Source of the DNA: Indolivaga capnocytophagoides DSM 22835 | Lineage (GTDB): Bacteria > Bacteroidota > Bacteroidia > Bacteroidales > Dysgonomonadaceae | DNA: 64,000 nucleotides | Assembly: GCF_000426485.1 (NCBI RefSeq) | Contig: NZ_AUFL01000004.1 | Location: forward strand, 310,001 to 374,000 | Direction: 5' to 3' | In this document: positions 55,480-63,371 of the stretch, in pieces | Numbering within the stretch: position 1 is the first letter of the stretch | How the letters are laid out: every line of letters starts with the position of its first letter | The notes under the pieces: model-generated | Seen by the model: the letters and a program-made list of their open reading frames with translations, nothing else | The model's database searches: none | What the model was told of the DNA's origin: nothing | Program-made: the position numbers and the translations under genes

Positions 55480-55568
55480 GGTCGCAGACCTGTTTTTTAT
55501 ATTTTATACAGCAAGGTTAATTAGCTAGCGCTATAACACTTACTTTGCGAACAAAAAGGTCTAAGACC
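55480..55568. repeat. Compound divergent palindrome element
   Basis: Two palindromes, GGTCGCAGACC (55480-55490) and GGTCTAAGACC (55558-55568), flank a 67-bp core centred on the palindrome AGCTAGCGCT. TTACTTTG (55540-55547) faces the right palindrome. On the minus strand TAACCTTG faces the left one. It lies between the diverging genes DUF3943 and terC. Confidence 0.6.
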
Positions 55569-55630
55569 TAAAAACACCAGTACCCCTAATAATCTTAACC
55601 GATTTATTATAAAAATATCTGTCAAGCCAT

Positions 55631-55638
55631 TAAATTTG
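55631..55638 (+). promoter_or_regulatory. terC -7 box
   Basis: TAAATTTG matches TAnnTTTG, with a leader of about 40 bases. No -33 consensus is seen. A second promoter may lie in the compound repeat upstream. Confidence 0.5.
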
Positions 55639-55678
55639 TACAGAATTTGTGACACGAATATACTTAAGATTATTTAAA

Positions 55679-56512
55679 ATGGAAATACTAGAAACCTTTT
55701 TATTGCCATCGGCCTGGATTGCATTACTCACACTGGCCTTTCTCGAAATCGTGTTAGGGGTAGATAATATTGTTTTTCTCTCTATCATGTCTTCTAAACT
55801 ACCCCAAGAACAGCAAGGCAAAGCCAGAACCATAGGTTTAATTTGTGCTATGCTATTCCGCATTTTATTGCTGTTTTGTATATCATTGCTGATGCAGTTA
55901 ACCAAACCCATATTATCTTTTGACACGGCCTATTTCGATGGATCTATATCGGGTCAGAGCTTGATTATTTTATGTGGTGGACTGTTCTTATTATACAAAA
56001 GTGTTACCGAGATACACCATAAACTGGAAGGTGAAGAAGACCTCCATTCCGGAGCTAAAAAGAATGGGCTAGTATCGGTCATAGTACAAATAGTAGCTTT
56101 GGATATTGTTTTTTCATTCGATAGTGTACTTACAGCCGTAGGTCTGGTCAGTTTCAACGAATTCGGATATGAGGGTGCGATGGCTATTATGGTTACAGCA
56201 GTGATTATATCTGTAATGATAATGCTTCTATTCTCGGGGCCTGTCAGTCGATTTGTAAATACACATCCCACAATCCAGATATTGGGATTGTCTTTTCTTA
56301 TACTAATCGGTGTAATGCTTTTATTAGAAGCAGCCCATTTGTCTCACATATCCCTTTTCGGAACAGTAGTAGGAGAAATCCCCAAGGGTTATATTTATTT
56401 TGCCATCGCATTTTCGCTATTAGTAGAGTTCTTCAATATGAAAATGAGAAAACGGTCAAAACCGGTTCAATTGAGAGATTCCGAAATAGTAGAACATAAA
56501 AAGAAAAATTGA
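55679..56512 (+). CDS. TerC-family integral membrane protein
   Basis: A 277-residue protein with about seven to nine membrane helices. LEIVLGVDNIVFLSIMSSKLPQEQQGKART and VIVQIVALDIVFSFDSVLTAVGLV carry the conserved intramembrane Asp residues of the TerC family (LGxDN, DxVFSFDS). Relatives include TerC, Alx and the manganese exporter MeeF/MeeY, so a metal-efflux role is likely but unproven. ATG 55679 is chosen over the upstream in-frame GTG at 55649, which lies in the leader after the -7 box. Confidence 0.9.
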   Translation: MEILETFLLPSAWIALLTLAFLEIVLGVDNIVFLSIMSSKLPQEQQGKARTIGLICAMLFRILLLFCISLLMQLTKPILSFDTAYFDGSISGQSLIILCGGLFLLYKSVTEIHHKLEGEEDLHSGAKKNGLVSVIVQIVALDIVFSFDSVLTAVGLVSFNEFGYEGAMAIMVTAVIISVMIMLLFSGPVSRFVNTHPTIQILGLSFLILIGVMLLLEAAHLSHISLFGTVVGEIPKGYIYFAIAFSLLVEFFNMKMRKRSKPVQLRDSEIVEHKKKN

Positions 56513-56588
56513 TCATAAAGGATCATTTTTGCTAAAATAGTATACGTTTTTGATTGATGCGTAGGATTGCGGGTCTTCATAGTTTTAC

Positions 56589-56596
56589 TATATTTG
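56589..56596 (+). promoter_or_regulatory. Phosphohexomutase promoter -7 box
   Basis: TATATTTG (56589-56596), with an ATTG 19 bases upstream as the likely -33 element, about 40 bases before the ATG. Confidence 0.65.
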
Positions 56597-56635
56597 TATC
56601 TAAAGAAAACGAATAATCACACAAATATAAAATTC

Positions 56636-58381
56636 ATGGAAAACAAAGAATTACTAGACTTGGTTACTTCTCGGGCTAATTCGTGGTTGGAAGGCAATTA
56701 CGATGCAGAGACTAAAGCCGAAGTAAAAAAGTTAATGGATAGCTCTGATAAAAGCGAACTGATCGAATGCTTTTACAAAGATCTTGAATTCGGAACAGGA
56801 GGGCTTCGTGGTATTATGGGTGTAGGTTCTAACCGTATGAATAAATATACAGTTGGGGCAGCTACACAAGGTTTGTCAAACTATTTATTGAAAGAATTTG
56901 CAAATTTACCCGAAATAAAAGTTGTTATCAGTTATGACTGTCGCAACAACAGTAAGAAATTCGCTCAAATAACAGCTGATGTATTTACCGCTAACGGAAT
57001 AAAAGTATATCTGTTTGAGAATCTAAGACCTACTCCCGAAGTATCTTTTGCAATCCGTAAATTAGGATGTCAAAGTGGTGTTATGCTTACTGCTTCTCAC
57101 AATCCGAAAGAATACAACGGCTACAAAGCATATTGGAACGACGGAGCGCAGGTTACACCTCCTCACGATTCTAATATTATAGACGAAGTAAACAAAGTAA
57201 CTGCTGCTGATATCAAATTTGAAGGCAAACCATCCCTGATTGAAAAATTAGGAGAAGATATGGATAACCAATTTATCGAAGCAGTACGCAGTGTATTATT
57301 ATCACCCGAATCGGTGAAAAAACATGGCAATATCGGAATCGTTTATACTCCAATTCATGGAACAGGAGGGCAGTTGGTTCCTAAAGCTCTTAAAGCATAC
57401 GGATTTACAAACATCATTCATGTTCCCGAACAGGATGTTGTAAGTGGAGATTTCCCCACAGTAAAATCACCGAATCCAGAAGAACCTGCGGCAATGGCGA
57501 TGGCTGTTCAGAAAGGAATAGAAACCGGAGCTGATCTTGTTTTCGCTACAGACCCGGATGCAGACCGTTTTGGTGCAGGTGTACGTGATGATAATGGTAA
57601 CTTTGTTTTATTAAACGGTAATCAGACAATGATTATTCTCGTTTATTATCTTGTTACCCGTTGGAGAGAGCTAGGTAAGCTTACAGGAACAGAATACACT
57701 GTTCGCACTATTGTGACTAGCGAACTGACTCAGACTATTTCAGAAAAGAATGGCGTGGAAATGTTTGAATGTTTCACAGGATTTAAATGGGTAGCAACAG
57801 TTATGCGCGAACTTGAAGGTAAACGTAAATACATCGGTGGCGGTGAAGAAAGCTACGGATTCCTTGCCGTAGACTTCATCCGTGATAAAGATTCTGTATC
57901 TGCTGCTGCTTTATTTGCCGAAATCGCCGCTTGGTGCAAAGATAACGGACGTACTATTTATCAGATGCTTCAGGATATTTATGTTGAATATGGCTTCTCT
58001 AAAGAAAAAGGTATTTCTGTTGTGAAAAAAGGAATAACCGGAGCTCAGGAGATACAAGCTATGATGGATAAGTTCCGTAATAATCCGTTAAAAGAAATTG
58101 CTGGTTCAAAAGTCATTACCGTAAAAGACTACATTCCTCTTGAATCAAAAAATACTATAACAGGAGAGGTTAGCAAGATGGATATGCCTACAACTTCTAA
58201 TGTATTGCAATACTTTACCGAAGATAAGACTAAAGTATCTATCCGTCCTTCAGGAACAGAACCTAAAATTAAGTTCTATATCGAAGTTCATGGAAAACTA
58301 GCGTCTCGTGCAGACTTTTCAGCAGTAAATGAAGAAACAGACAAAAAGATCGAGCAAATCTGTAAAGATTTAGGTATCTGA
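56636..58381 (+). CDS. Phosphoglucomutase/phosphomannomutase (alpha-D-phosphohexomutase)
   Basis: A 581-residue phosphohexomutase. LEFGTGGLRGIMGVGSNRMN marks the start of domain 1, VMLTASHNPKEYNGYKAYW holds the phosphorylated Ser, FATDPDADRFGAGV the metal-binding Asp cluster, GGGEESYGFLAV the sugar loop, and SIRPSGTEPKIKFY the phosphate loop. It interconverts glucose or mannose 1- and 6-phosphates. I chose ATG 56636 because it follows a promoter-like TATATTTG and begins the conserved region; the frame extends upstream to 56567 without support. Confidence 0.93.
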   Translation: MENKELLDLVTSRANSWLEGNYDAETKAEVKKLMDSSDKSELIECFYKDLEFGTGGLRGIMGVGSNRMNKYTVGAATQGLSNYLLKEFANLPEIKVVISYDCRNNSKKFAQITADVFTANGIKVYLFENLRPTPEVSFAIRKLGCQSGVMLTASHNPKEYNGYKAYWNDGAQVTPPHDSNIIDEVNKVTAADIKFEGKPSLIEKLGEDMDNQFIEAVRSVLLSPESVKKHGNIGIVYTPIHGTGGQLVPKALKAYGFTNIIHVPEQDVVSGDFPTVKSPNPEEPAAMAMAVQKGIETGADLVFATDPDADRFGAGVRDDNGNFVLLNGNQTMIILVYYLVTRWRELGKLTGTEYTVRTIVTSELTQTISEKNGVEMFECFTGFKWVATVMRELEGKRKYIGGGEESYGFLAVDFIRDKDSVSAAALFAEIAAWCKDNGRTIYQMLQDIYVEYGFSKEKGISVVKKGITGAQEIQAMMDKFRNNPLKEIAGSKVITVKDYIPLESKNTITGEVSKMDMPTTSNVLQYFTEDKTKVSIRPSGTEPKIKFYIEVHGKLASRADFSAVNEETDKKIEQICKDLGI

Positions 58382-58394
58382 TCAAATGTCTTAA

Positions 58395-58405
58395 GGTCTC
58401 AGACC
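58395..58405 (+). repeat. Perfect palindrome after phosphohexomutase
   Basis: GGTCTCAGACC, flanked by TTAA and TATTA, 14 bases after the stop. The inner part of the element is absent. Confidence 0.65.
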
Positions 58406-58422
58406 TATTAATATAGCAGTAT

Positions 58423-58456
58423 AAAGCCGGTGGATTTAGTCCATCGGCTTTCTTTA
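58423..58456 (+). terminator. Phosphohexomutase terminator
   Basis: AAAGCCGGTGGA (58423-58434) pairs with TCCATCGGCTTT (58440-58451), with one G.U pair, followed by CTTT. Confidence 0.8.
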
Positions 58457-58684
58457 TCTAAACCCGAAGCTGATTATTTATTTTTATCTATAAGTAAAAT
58501 ATTCTTTGAAATCAGCCTTCAGCCAACAGTTATCATTACCAAAATCAGATTAGCAGATAAAAAGGTATCACCTGAAAATGTGTATTTTTGGCGTTACTTT
58601 TGTTACCTTTTAGAACTTAAATTTAAGGACACACTTAAAAGCGATAACAGTCTGTTGTATCTATGCTTACAATGTTAACAAAAA

Positions 58685-58695
58685 GGTCTGCGATC
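58685..58695. repeat. Degenerate palindrome upstream of the riboswitch
   Basis: GGTCTGCGATC preceded by AAAA and followed by TTAAAA. Confidence 0.45.
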
Positions 58696-58774
58696 TTAAA
58701 ATTCTAATGCTCAGATATTAGATCAATAATACAAATCTTTTGGCTGACAAGCAGTCGAATATCAATAATATTAT

Positions 58775-58782
58775 TAACTTTG
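58775..58782 (+). promoter_or_regulatory. Riboswitch -7 box
   Basis: TAACTTTG, a perfect TAnnTTTG match, about 10 bases before the first riboswitch helix. No TTTG lies 19-21 bases upstream. Confidence 0.55.
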
Positions 58783-58792
58783 CATCGTTATT

Positions 58793-58970
58793 CAGGTGCT
58801 TTTTATTCATATATCCGAATAAAAAGTGAAAAGGGAATCAGGTGTAAATCCTGAACAGACCCCGCTGCTGTAAGCTTCTCTGATGTTATTGGTACTGCTT
58901 GATCCACTGTTTATGCACAACGGGAAGGACAACCAATAATGAAGCAAGTCAGAAGACCTGCCTGATGTAT
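58793..58970 (+). ncRNA. Cobalamin (adenosylcobalamin-type) riboswitch
   Basis: The conserved blocks appear in order: CAGGTGC, AAAAGGGAATCAGGTG, AAATCCTGAACAGACCCCGC with TGCTGTAA (the B12 box core), ATCCACTG, CGGGAAGGAC, and GCAAGTCAGAAGACCTGCC. Such RNAs repress B12 synthesis or uptake genes when the coenzyme is abundant. No such gene follows: the next gene is pflB, about 290 bases downstream, with an inverted repeat copy in between. Confidence 0.92.
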
Positions 58971-59109
58971 ACATTTTTGTGGCTTTCGGGTTTATAAAGC
59001 AGACAAATAAGATTCATATAACTAAAAACTGGTCAATAGAATTTATGGTAGTATTATTGTTATGTATGAAACCACAACAATAATTACCTGTATGTATTTA
59101 AGCTGTTTC

Positions 59110-59206
59110 GATAGTTTAGGTAACAGATAGTATCTTAGGATATATCCGAGGAATAACTACCTATTGCTTTTATATTTGCAAAGTCGATAAAAAAGTCTGA
59201 GACCTT
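59110..59206 (-). repeat. Long palindrome repeat, copy G (inverted)
   Basis: On the minus strand: GGTCTCAGACT, TTTTTATCGACTTTGCAAAT, AAAGCAATAGGTAGTTATT, then GATACTATCTGTTACCTAAA. On the plus strand the core reads TATATTTG (59171-59178), a perfect -7 box facing pflB, 80 bases before its ATG. Confidence 0.75.
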
Positions 59207-59257
59207 ATTGGTTACTCTTATTATAAATTTATATACATAAACACTATATTATATAAA

Positions 59258-61489
59258 ATGGAAGCATATAGAAATTTTAAAGGTACTAAATGGCAGAATG
59301 AAATTAATATTAACAATTTCATTTTGGAAAATTATACCGAGTACTCCGGAAACGAATCTTTTCTTGAAGGTCCGACTGAAGCGACCAATCAATTATGGAA
59401 GCTTCTTAGTGAAATGTTTCTCGAAGAAAAGAAAAATGGAATTTATGATGCCGAAACCCGCATTCCATCGCAAATAGATGCATATGGCGCTGGATATATA
59501 AATAAAGATCTTGAAAAGATAGTCGGTGTACAAACAGATAAGCCACTGAAAAGAGCTATTTTCCCGAATGGTGGTCTTCGTATGGTTCAACAGAGCCTTG
59601 AAGAATATGGCTATAAACTGGATGAAACCACTGCTGAGATTTTCACAAAATACCGCAGGACACACAACGAAGGAGTATTTGCGGCCTATACAGACAGTAT
59701 TCGTCGTGCCCGCAGCAACGGCTTATTGACAGGTCTGCCCGATGCTTATGGCCGCGGCCGTATTATCGGAGACTACCGCCGTGTTGCCCTTTATGGTATA
59801 GACAGACTTATCAGCGAAAGAGAGAAACGTTTCAAAGAGTGTGACCCTATAGTTATGACGGATGATTTGATCCGTTTGAGAGAAGAATTAAGTACACAAA
59901 TACAAGCATTAAAAGCCTTAAAACGTATGGCTGCTTCTTACGGCTTTGATATCTCTCAATCGGCAAAAAATGCACAGGAGGCTATACAGTGGACTTATTT
60001 TGCATATCTTGGTGCTATTAAAGACCAAAACGGTGCCGCGATGAGCCTTGGACGTGTAACTACTTTCCTTGATATCTTCATCGAAAGAGACTTGAAAGAA
60101 GGTACACTTACAGAACAGGGAGCACAAGAGCTGATCGATCATTTCATTATGAAACTTCGTATCGTTCGTTTCCTTAGAACAAATGAATACAACGAATTAT
60201 TCTCCGGAGATCCGGTTTGGGTTACTGAATCAATCGGAGGTATGACTAACAACGGTAAATCGATGGTTACTAAAAACAGCTATCGAATGCTACATACTTT
60301 ATATAACCTTGGACCCGCTCCGGAACCGAACCTTACTATCCTTTGGAGTGACAGGCTTCCTGAGAACTGGAAGAAATATTGTGCAAAGGTATCAATTGAT
60401 ACATCTTCACTTCAGTATGAGAATGATGATTTGATGCGTCCTCAATTGGGTGACGACTATGGTATTGCATGTTGTGTGTCTCCTATGCGTATAGGACATC
60501 AGATGCAATTTTTCGGTGCTCGTGCCAATCTGCCTAAATCTCTCCTTTATACTATAAACGGGGGTAAAGACGAGAAAACGAAAGCTCAGGTATTGCCAAA
60601 ACACTGGGTGGAAAAAATTTCGGGAGATTATCTTGAATTTGATGAAGTTTGGGATAAATTTGACCGTACACTCGACTGGGTAGCCGAAACATACGTCAAA
60701 GCATTGAATATTATCCACTATATGCACGACAAATATTCATACGAAGCTCTTGAAATGGCTTTGCATGATGTAGATATTGTACGCACTCAAGCATTCGGAG
60801 TTTCAGGTTTATCTATTATTGCAGATTCATTTGCGGCTATCAAATTCGGGAAAGTACGTATTGTAAGAGATGCTGATGGCGATGCTGTTGATTATATACA
60901 AGAAAAAGAATATGTTCCGTTTGGAAATAATGACGATAATACAGACCAGTTTGCCATTGATATCGTTGAAAAATTCATGAGCAAAATCCGTAAACGCAAG
61001 ATGTATAAAGATGCAATACCTACTCAATCGGTATTAACTATTACTTCTAATGTTGTTTATGGAAAGAAAACAGGTAACACCCCTGACGGTCGCCGCGATG
61101 GCACTCCATTTGCGCCGGGAGCCAATCCAATGCACGGACGTGATACCAGAGGTGCAGTAGCATCACTTTCGTCTGTCGCTAAATTACCATTCGAACATGC
61201 CAATGACGGTATTTCTTATACGTTTGCCATTACGCCGAACACTTTGGGTAAAAACAGAGAAGAGGAAGCGGCAAATCTATCGGGACTGATGGATGGATAT
61301 TTTGCCCAGACAGGTCATCACTTGAATATAAATGTCTTTGATCGTAACCTATTGATCGATGCAATGGATCATCCCGAAAAATATCCTCAGTTAACAATTC
61401 GTGTATCAGGATATGCTGTAAACTTTGTTAAATTAACAAAGGAACAACAATTGGATGTTATCAATAGAACGATTACAACTTCGTTCTAG
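59258..61489 (+). CDS. pflB: Pyruvate formate-lyase (formate C-acetyltransferase)
   Basis: PflB splits pyruvate with CoA into acetyl-CoA and formate in anaerobic fermentation. The 743-residue glycyl-radical enzyme shows the catalytic pair Cys405-Cys406 in GIACCVSPM and the radical Gly718 in [31 protein letters not shown] is a typical segment. Upstream are a cobalamin riboswitch and a promoter-type repeat copy. The stop codon is shared with the palindrome of copy E. The activating enzyme gene pflA follows. Confidence 0.96.
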   Translation: MEAYRNFKGTKWQNEININNFILENYTEYSGNESFLEGPTEATNQLWKLLSEMFLEEKKNGIYDAETRIPSQIDAYGAGYINKDLEKIVGVQTDKPLKRAIFPNGGLRMVQQSLEEYGYKLDETTAEIFTKYRRTHNEGVFAAYTDSIRRARSNGLLTGLPDAYGRGRIIGDYRRVALYGIDRLISEREKRFKECDPIVMTDDLIRLREELSTQIQALKALKRMAASYGFDISQSAKNAQEAIQWTYFAYLGAIKDQNGAAMSLGRVTTFLDIFIERDLKEGTLTEQGAQELIDHFIMKLRIVRFLRTNEYNELFSGDPVWVTESIGGMTNNGKSMVTKNSYRMLHTLYNLGPAPEPNLTILWSDRLPENWKKYCAKVSIDTSSLQYENDDLMRPQLGDDYGIACCVSPMRIGHQMQFFGARANLPKSLLYTINGGKDEKTKAQVLPKHWVEKISGDYLEFDEVWDKFDRTLDWVAETYVKALNIIHYMHDKYSYEALEMALHDVDIVRTQAFGVSGLSIIADSFAAIKFGKVRIVRDADGDAVDYIQEKEYVPFGNNDDNTDQFAIDIVEKFMSKIRKRKMYKDAIPTQSVLTITSNVVYGKKTGNTPDGRRDGTPFAPGANPMHGRDTRGAVASLSSVAKLPFEHANDGISYTFAITPNTLGKNREEEAANLSGLMDGYFAQTGHHLNINVFDRNLLIDAMDHPEKYPQLTIRVSGYAVNFVKLTKEQQLDVINRTITTSF

Positions 61490-61590
61490 GTTGCAGACCT
61501 TTTATTACTTTGGCAATTATAACAATCTGAATTTGTTATAATTTGAAAATATATAATTAAATACATTCTTTTACTTAGTATATTTACAAG
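61488..61590 (+). repeat. Long palindrome repeat, copy E
   Basis: The pflB TAG (61487-61489) runs into GGTTGCAGACC (61489-61499), then TTTTATTACTTTGGCAATTA, AATTTGTTATAATTTG, and AATTAAATACATTCTTTTAC. It fills most of the pflB-pflA gap. Confidence 0.72.
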
Positions 61591-61616
61591 CAGAGAAAAG
61601 CTCTTTTTCTCTGCTT
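61588..61616 (+). other. Hairpin between pflB and pflA
   Basis: AAGCAGAGAAAA (61588-61599) pairs perfectly with TTTTCTCTGCTT (61605-61616). There is no long T-run after it, so it could be a processing or stability element, or a weak terminator setting the PflB:PflA ratio. Confidence 0.6.
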
Positions 61617-61633
61617 GATTTTCTTGATTCGAT

Positions 61634-62350
61634 ATGAAAGGTTTGATTCACTCTTTTGAAAGTTTCGGAACAAAGGATGGTCCCGGCATCCGGTTTGTAT
61701 TCTTTATGCAGGGTTGTCCACTCAGGTGTTTATACTGCCATAATCCTGATACATGGAACATGTGCAAAGTTCAATATCAAATGACACCCGAGGAAGCATT
61801 CAAAGAGGTTATTAAGGTAAAGGCTTTTGTCAAAGGGGGTGTTACTATCTCAGGGGGAGAACCTATGCTGCAACCCGAATTTGTGGCATCTTTATTCAAA
61901 TTATGCAAAGATACAGGAATGCACACAGCTGTCGACACATCTGGGTTTATATTAAATGATAAAGTCAGGGAAGCTCTAAAATATACAGATTTAGTCCTTT
62001 TGGATATCAAACATATCAATCCAGAGAAGTACCAGATACTGACAGGGAAGCCACTAGAACCAACACTAAAATTTATCGAATACCTTAAAGATATAAATAA
62101 GCCGATATGGATACGCTATGTTTTGGTTCCGGGCTATTCTGATGATGAAGCAGACCTACACAATTGGGCTAAATTTGTGTCAAGATTAAAAAATGTTGAG
62201 CGTGTGGATATCCTACCCTTTCATCAGATGGGAATGCAAAAGTGGAAAGAGCTGAATCAGGAATACAAACTATCTGATGTTAATCCTCCTTCAGCAGAAC
62301 TCATATCAAAAACGACTGAAATATTTAGGAGCTACGGTTTAAAAGTATGA
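61634..62350 (+). CDS. pflA: Pyruvate formate-lyase activating enzyme
   Basis: PflA is a radical-SAM enzyme that installs the glycyl radical on PflB. The 238-residue protein has the CxxxCxxC cluster motif at Cys28, Cys32 and Cys35 (GCPLRCLYC), followed by HNPDTW, then GGVTISGGEPMLQPEF and VDTSGF. It lies 144 bp after pflB with repeat copy E and a hairpin between. The convergent pyridoxal kinase gene ends 4 bp away. Confidence 0.95.
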   Translation: MKGLIHSFESFGTKDGPGIRFVFFMQGCPLRCLYCHNPDTWNMCKVQYQMTPEEAFKEVIKVKAFVKGGVTISGGEPMLQPEFVASLFKLCKDTGMHTAVDTSGFILNDKVREALKYTDLVLLDIKHINPEKYQILTGKPLEPTLKFIEYLKDINKPIWIRYVLVPGYSDDEADLHNWAKFVSRLKNVERVDILPFHQMGMQKWKELNQEYKLSDVNPPSAELISKTTEIFRSYGLKV

Positions 62351-62354
62351 CGTA

Positions 62355-63224
62355 TCAGCCTAAATTCAGGCAATGCAACAAGCATTCCGAATTCATCTCC
62401 ATCACACCTCTTTCTTTAGAGTAAACTAAAGCCCTATACAAGGATTCGGACGCTAATTCAGTCGCACGTAATAAATCCGCACCTTTAGCTAATTGCACGG
62501 ATATAATAGCAGTAAACAAATCGCCGGCTCCTACCATTGCGATATCTAGTTTAGGTGATGATATTCGATCGGCATGTCCGTTTTGTATAACGAGCATATC
62601 TATGATATCAGCGGGTGTATCTTTAAGAATACATCCTGTTACTATTATCTTTTTCTCAGACAACAACGGATTGGCAACCACAGCCTCCAGAATTGAATCG
62701 ACTGTATCAGCATCACTCTTCAATAACCGTTTCAATTCGAAATGATTAGGAGTCATCACATCTGCAAGAGGGATCAAATACTCTGAAATAGATTTTTCGA
62801 CCTCTTCGGAAACATACATGCCCTGATCGAAGTCCCCCATTACAGGATCGCAGATATATAGGCGATCAGGATATTGATCTTTGATATGTTTAATGAACTG
62901 TGCCGAAGACTCAACAATTTCTGGAGTACCTATATAGCCGGTAATTATATTATTAACATCTTTAATGACATTTATAGCTTTAATTCCTTCTACCAGTTCA
63001 TCAAAAAGAGCTTTTGATGTAGCACTACCATATATACGAGATATTCCGGTATGTGTGGAAAACAACACTGAAGGGAACGCTATAACATCCAATCCATGCA
63101 GTTGTATTGCCAATTCGGCAATATTATTCCCAACATAACCACATACCAAACGACTCTGAATAGAAAGTATCTTCTTTCTGAAACCTAAATCTGTCTTTTT
63201 CATTTTACCTTTTAAACTGCTCAT
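62355..63224 (-). CDS. pdxK: Pyridoxal/pyridoxamine kinase
   Basis: A 289-residue ribokinase-fold kinase that phosphorylates B6 vitamers in the salvage route. IQSRLVCGYVGNNIAELAIQLHGLDVIAFPSVLFSTHTG is the N-terminal signature, YICDPVMGD and DVMTPNHFELKRLL are active-site segments, and DIAMVGAGDLFTAIISVQLAKG carries the catalytic GxGD. PdxK or PdxY cannot be told apart from this alone. Starts at residue 1 or at the second Met (63203) are both possible. It converges with pflA without a visible terminator. Confidence 0.88.
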   Translation of the reverse strand: MSSLKGKMKKTDLGFRKKILSIQSRLVCGYVGNNIAELAIQLHGLDVIAFPSVLFSTHTGISRIYGSATSKALFDELVEGIKAINVIKDVNNIITGYIGTPEIVESSAQFIKHIKDQYPDRLYICDPVMGDFDQGMYVSEEVEKSISEYLIPLADVMTPNHFELKRLLKSDADTVDSILEAVVANPLLSEKKIIVTGCILKDTPADIIDMLVIQNGHADRISSPKLDIAMVGAGDLFTAIISVQLAKGADLLRATELASESLYRALVYSKERGVMEMNSECLLHCLNLG

Positions 63225-63269
63225 TTGAGAAAGTAAAGTAAGGGATAATTTTTCAGAAAGAGCAAAAAA

Positions 63270-63345
63270 GGAAGGAGTAAGTTTGTTATAAACTAAAGTA
63301 TCATCAAATACCTGCTGTTACTTATAATCTCATCTTACCCCTTCC
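63270..63345. repeat. Inverted repeat enclosing a repeat 3'-half
   Basis: GGAAGGAGTAAG (63270-63281) and CTTACCCCTTCC (63334-63345) pair at 11 of 12 positions. Between them TATCATCAAATACCTGCTGT plus TACTTATAA (63299-63327) resembles the 3' end of the long palindrome element, without a palindrome. Confidence 0.45.
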
Positions 63346-63371
63346 TTCCGAAACAACCTTTTTCATCAAAA

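Larger units (their letters stand above)
58382..59257. other. Long gap: terminator, palindromes, riboswitch, inverted repeat
   Basis: The 876-bp gap holds a terminator, two short palindrome sites, a cobalamin riboswitch and an inverted long copy of the repeat. An ORF from 58430 (GTG) to 58678 is judged spurious. MVVLLLCMKPQQ (59045-59083) is a very short ORF of uncertain meaning; ATTATTGTT and AACAATAAT form an inverted repeat there. Confidence 0.6.

Noticed and set aside
58430-58678. 82-codon ORF between the phosphohexomutase gene and the riboswitch
   Set aside because: It starts with GTG inside a terminator hairpin, has no recognisable sequence, and overlaps the terminator.
58690-59257. 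Insertion sequence in the pflB upstream region
   Set aside because: No transposase or long terminal inverted repeats; only the inverted repeat copy is found.
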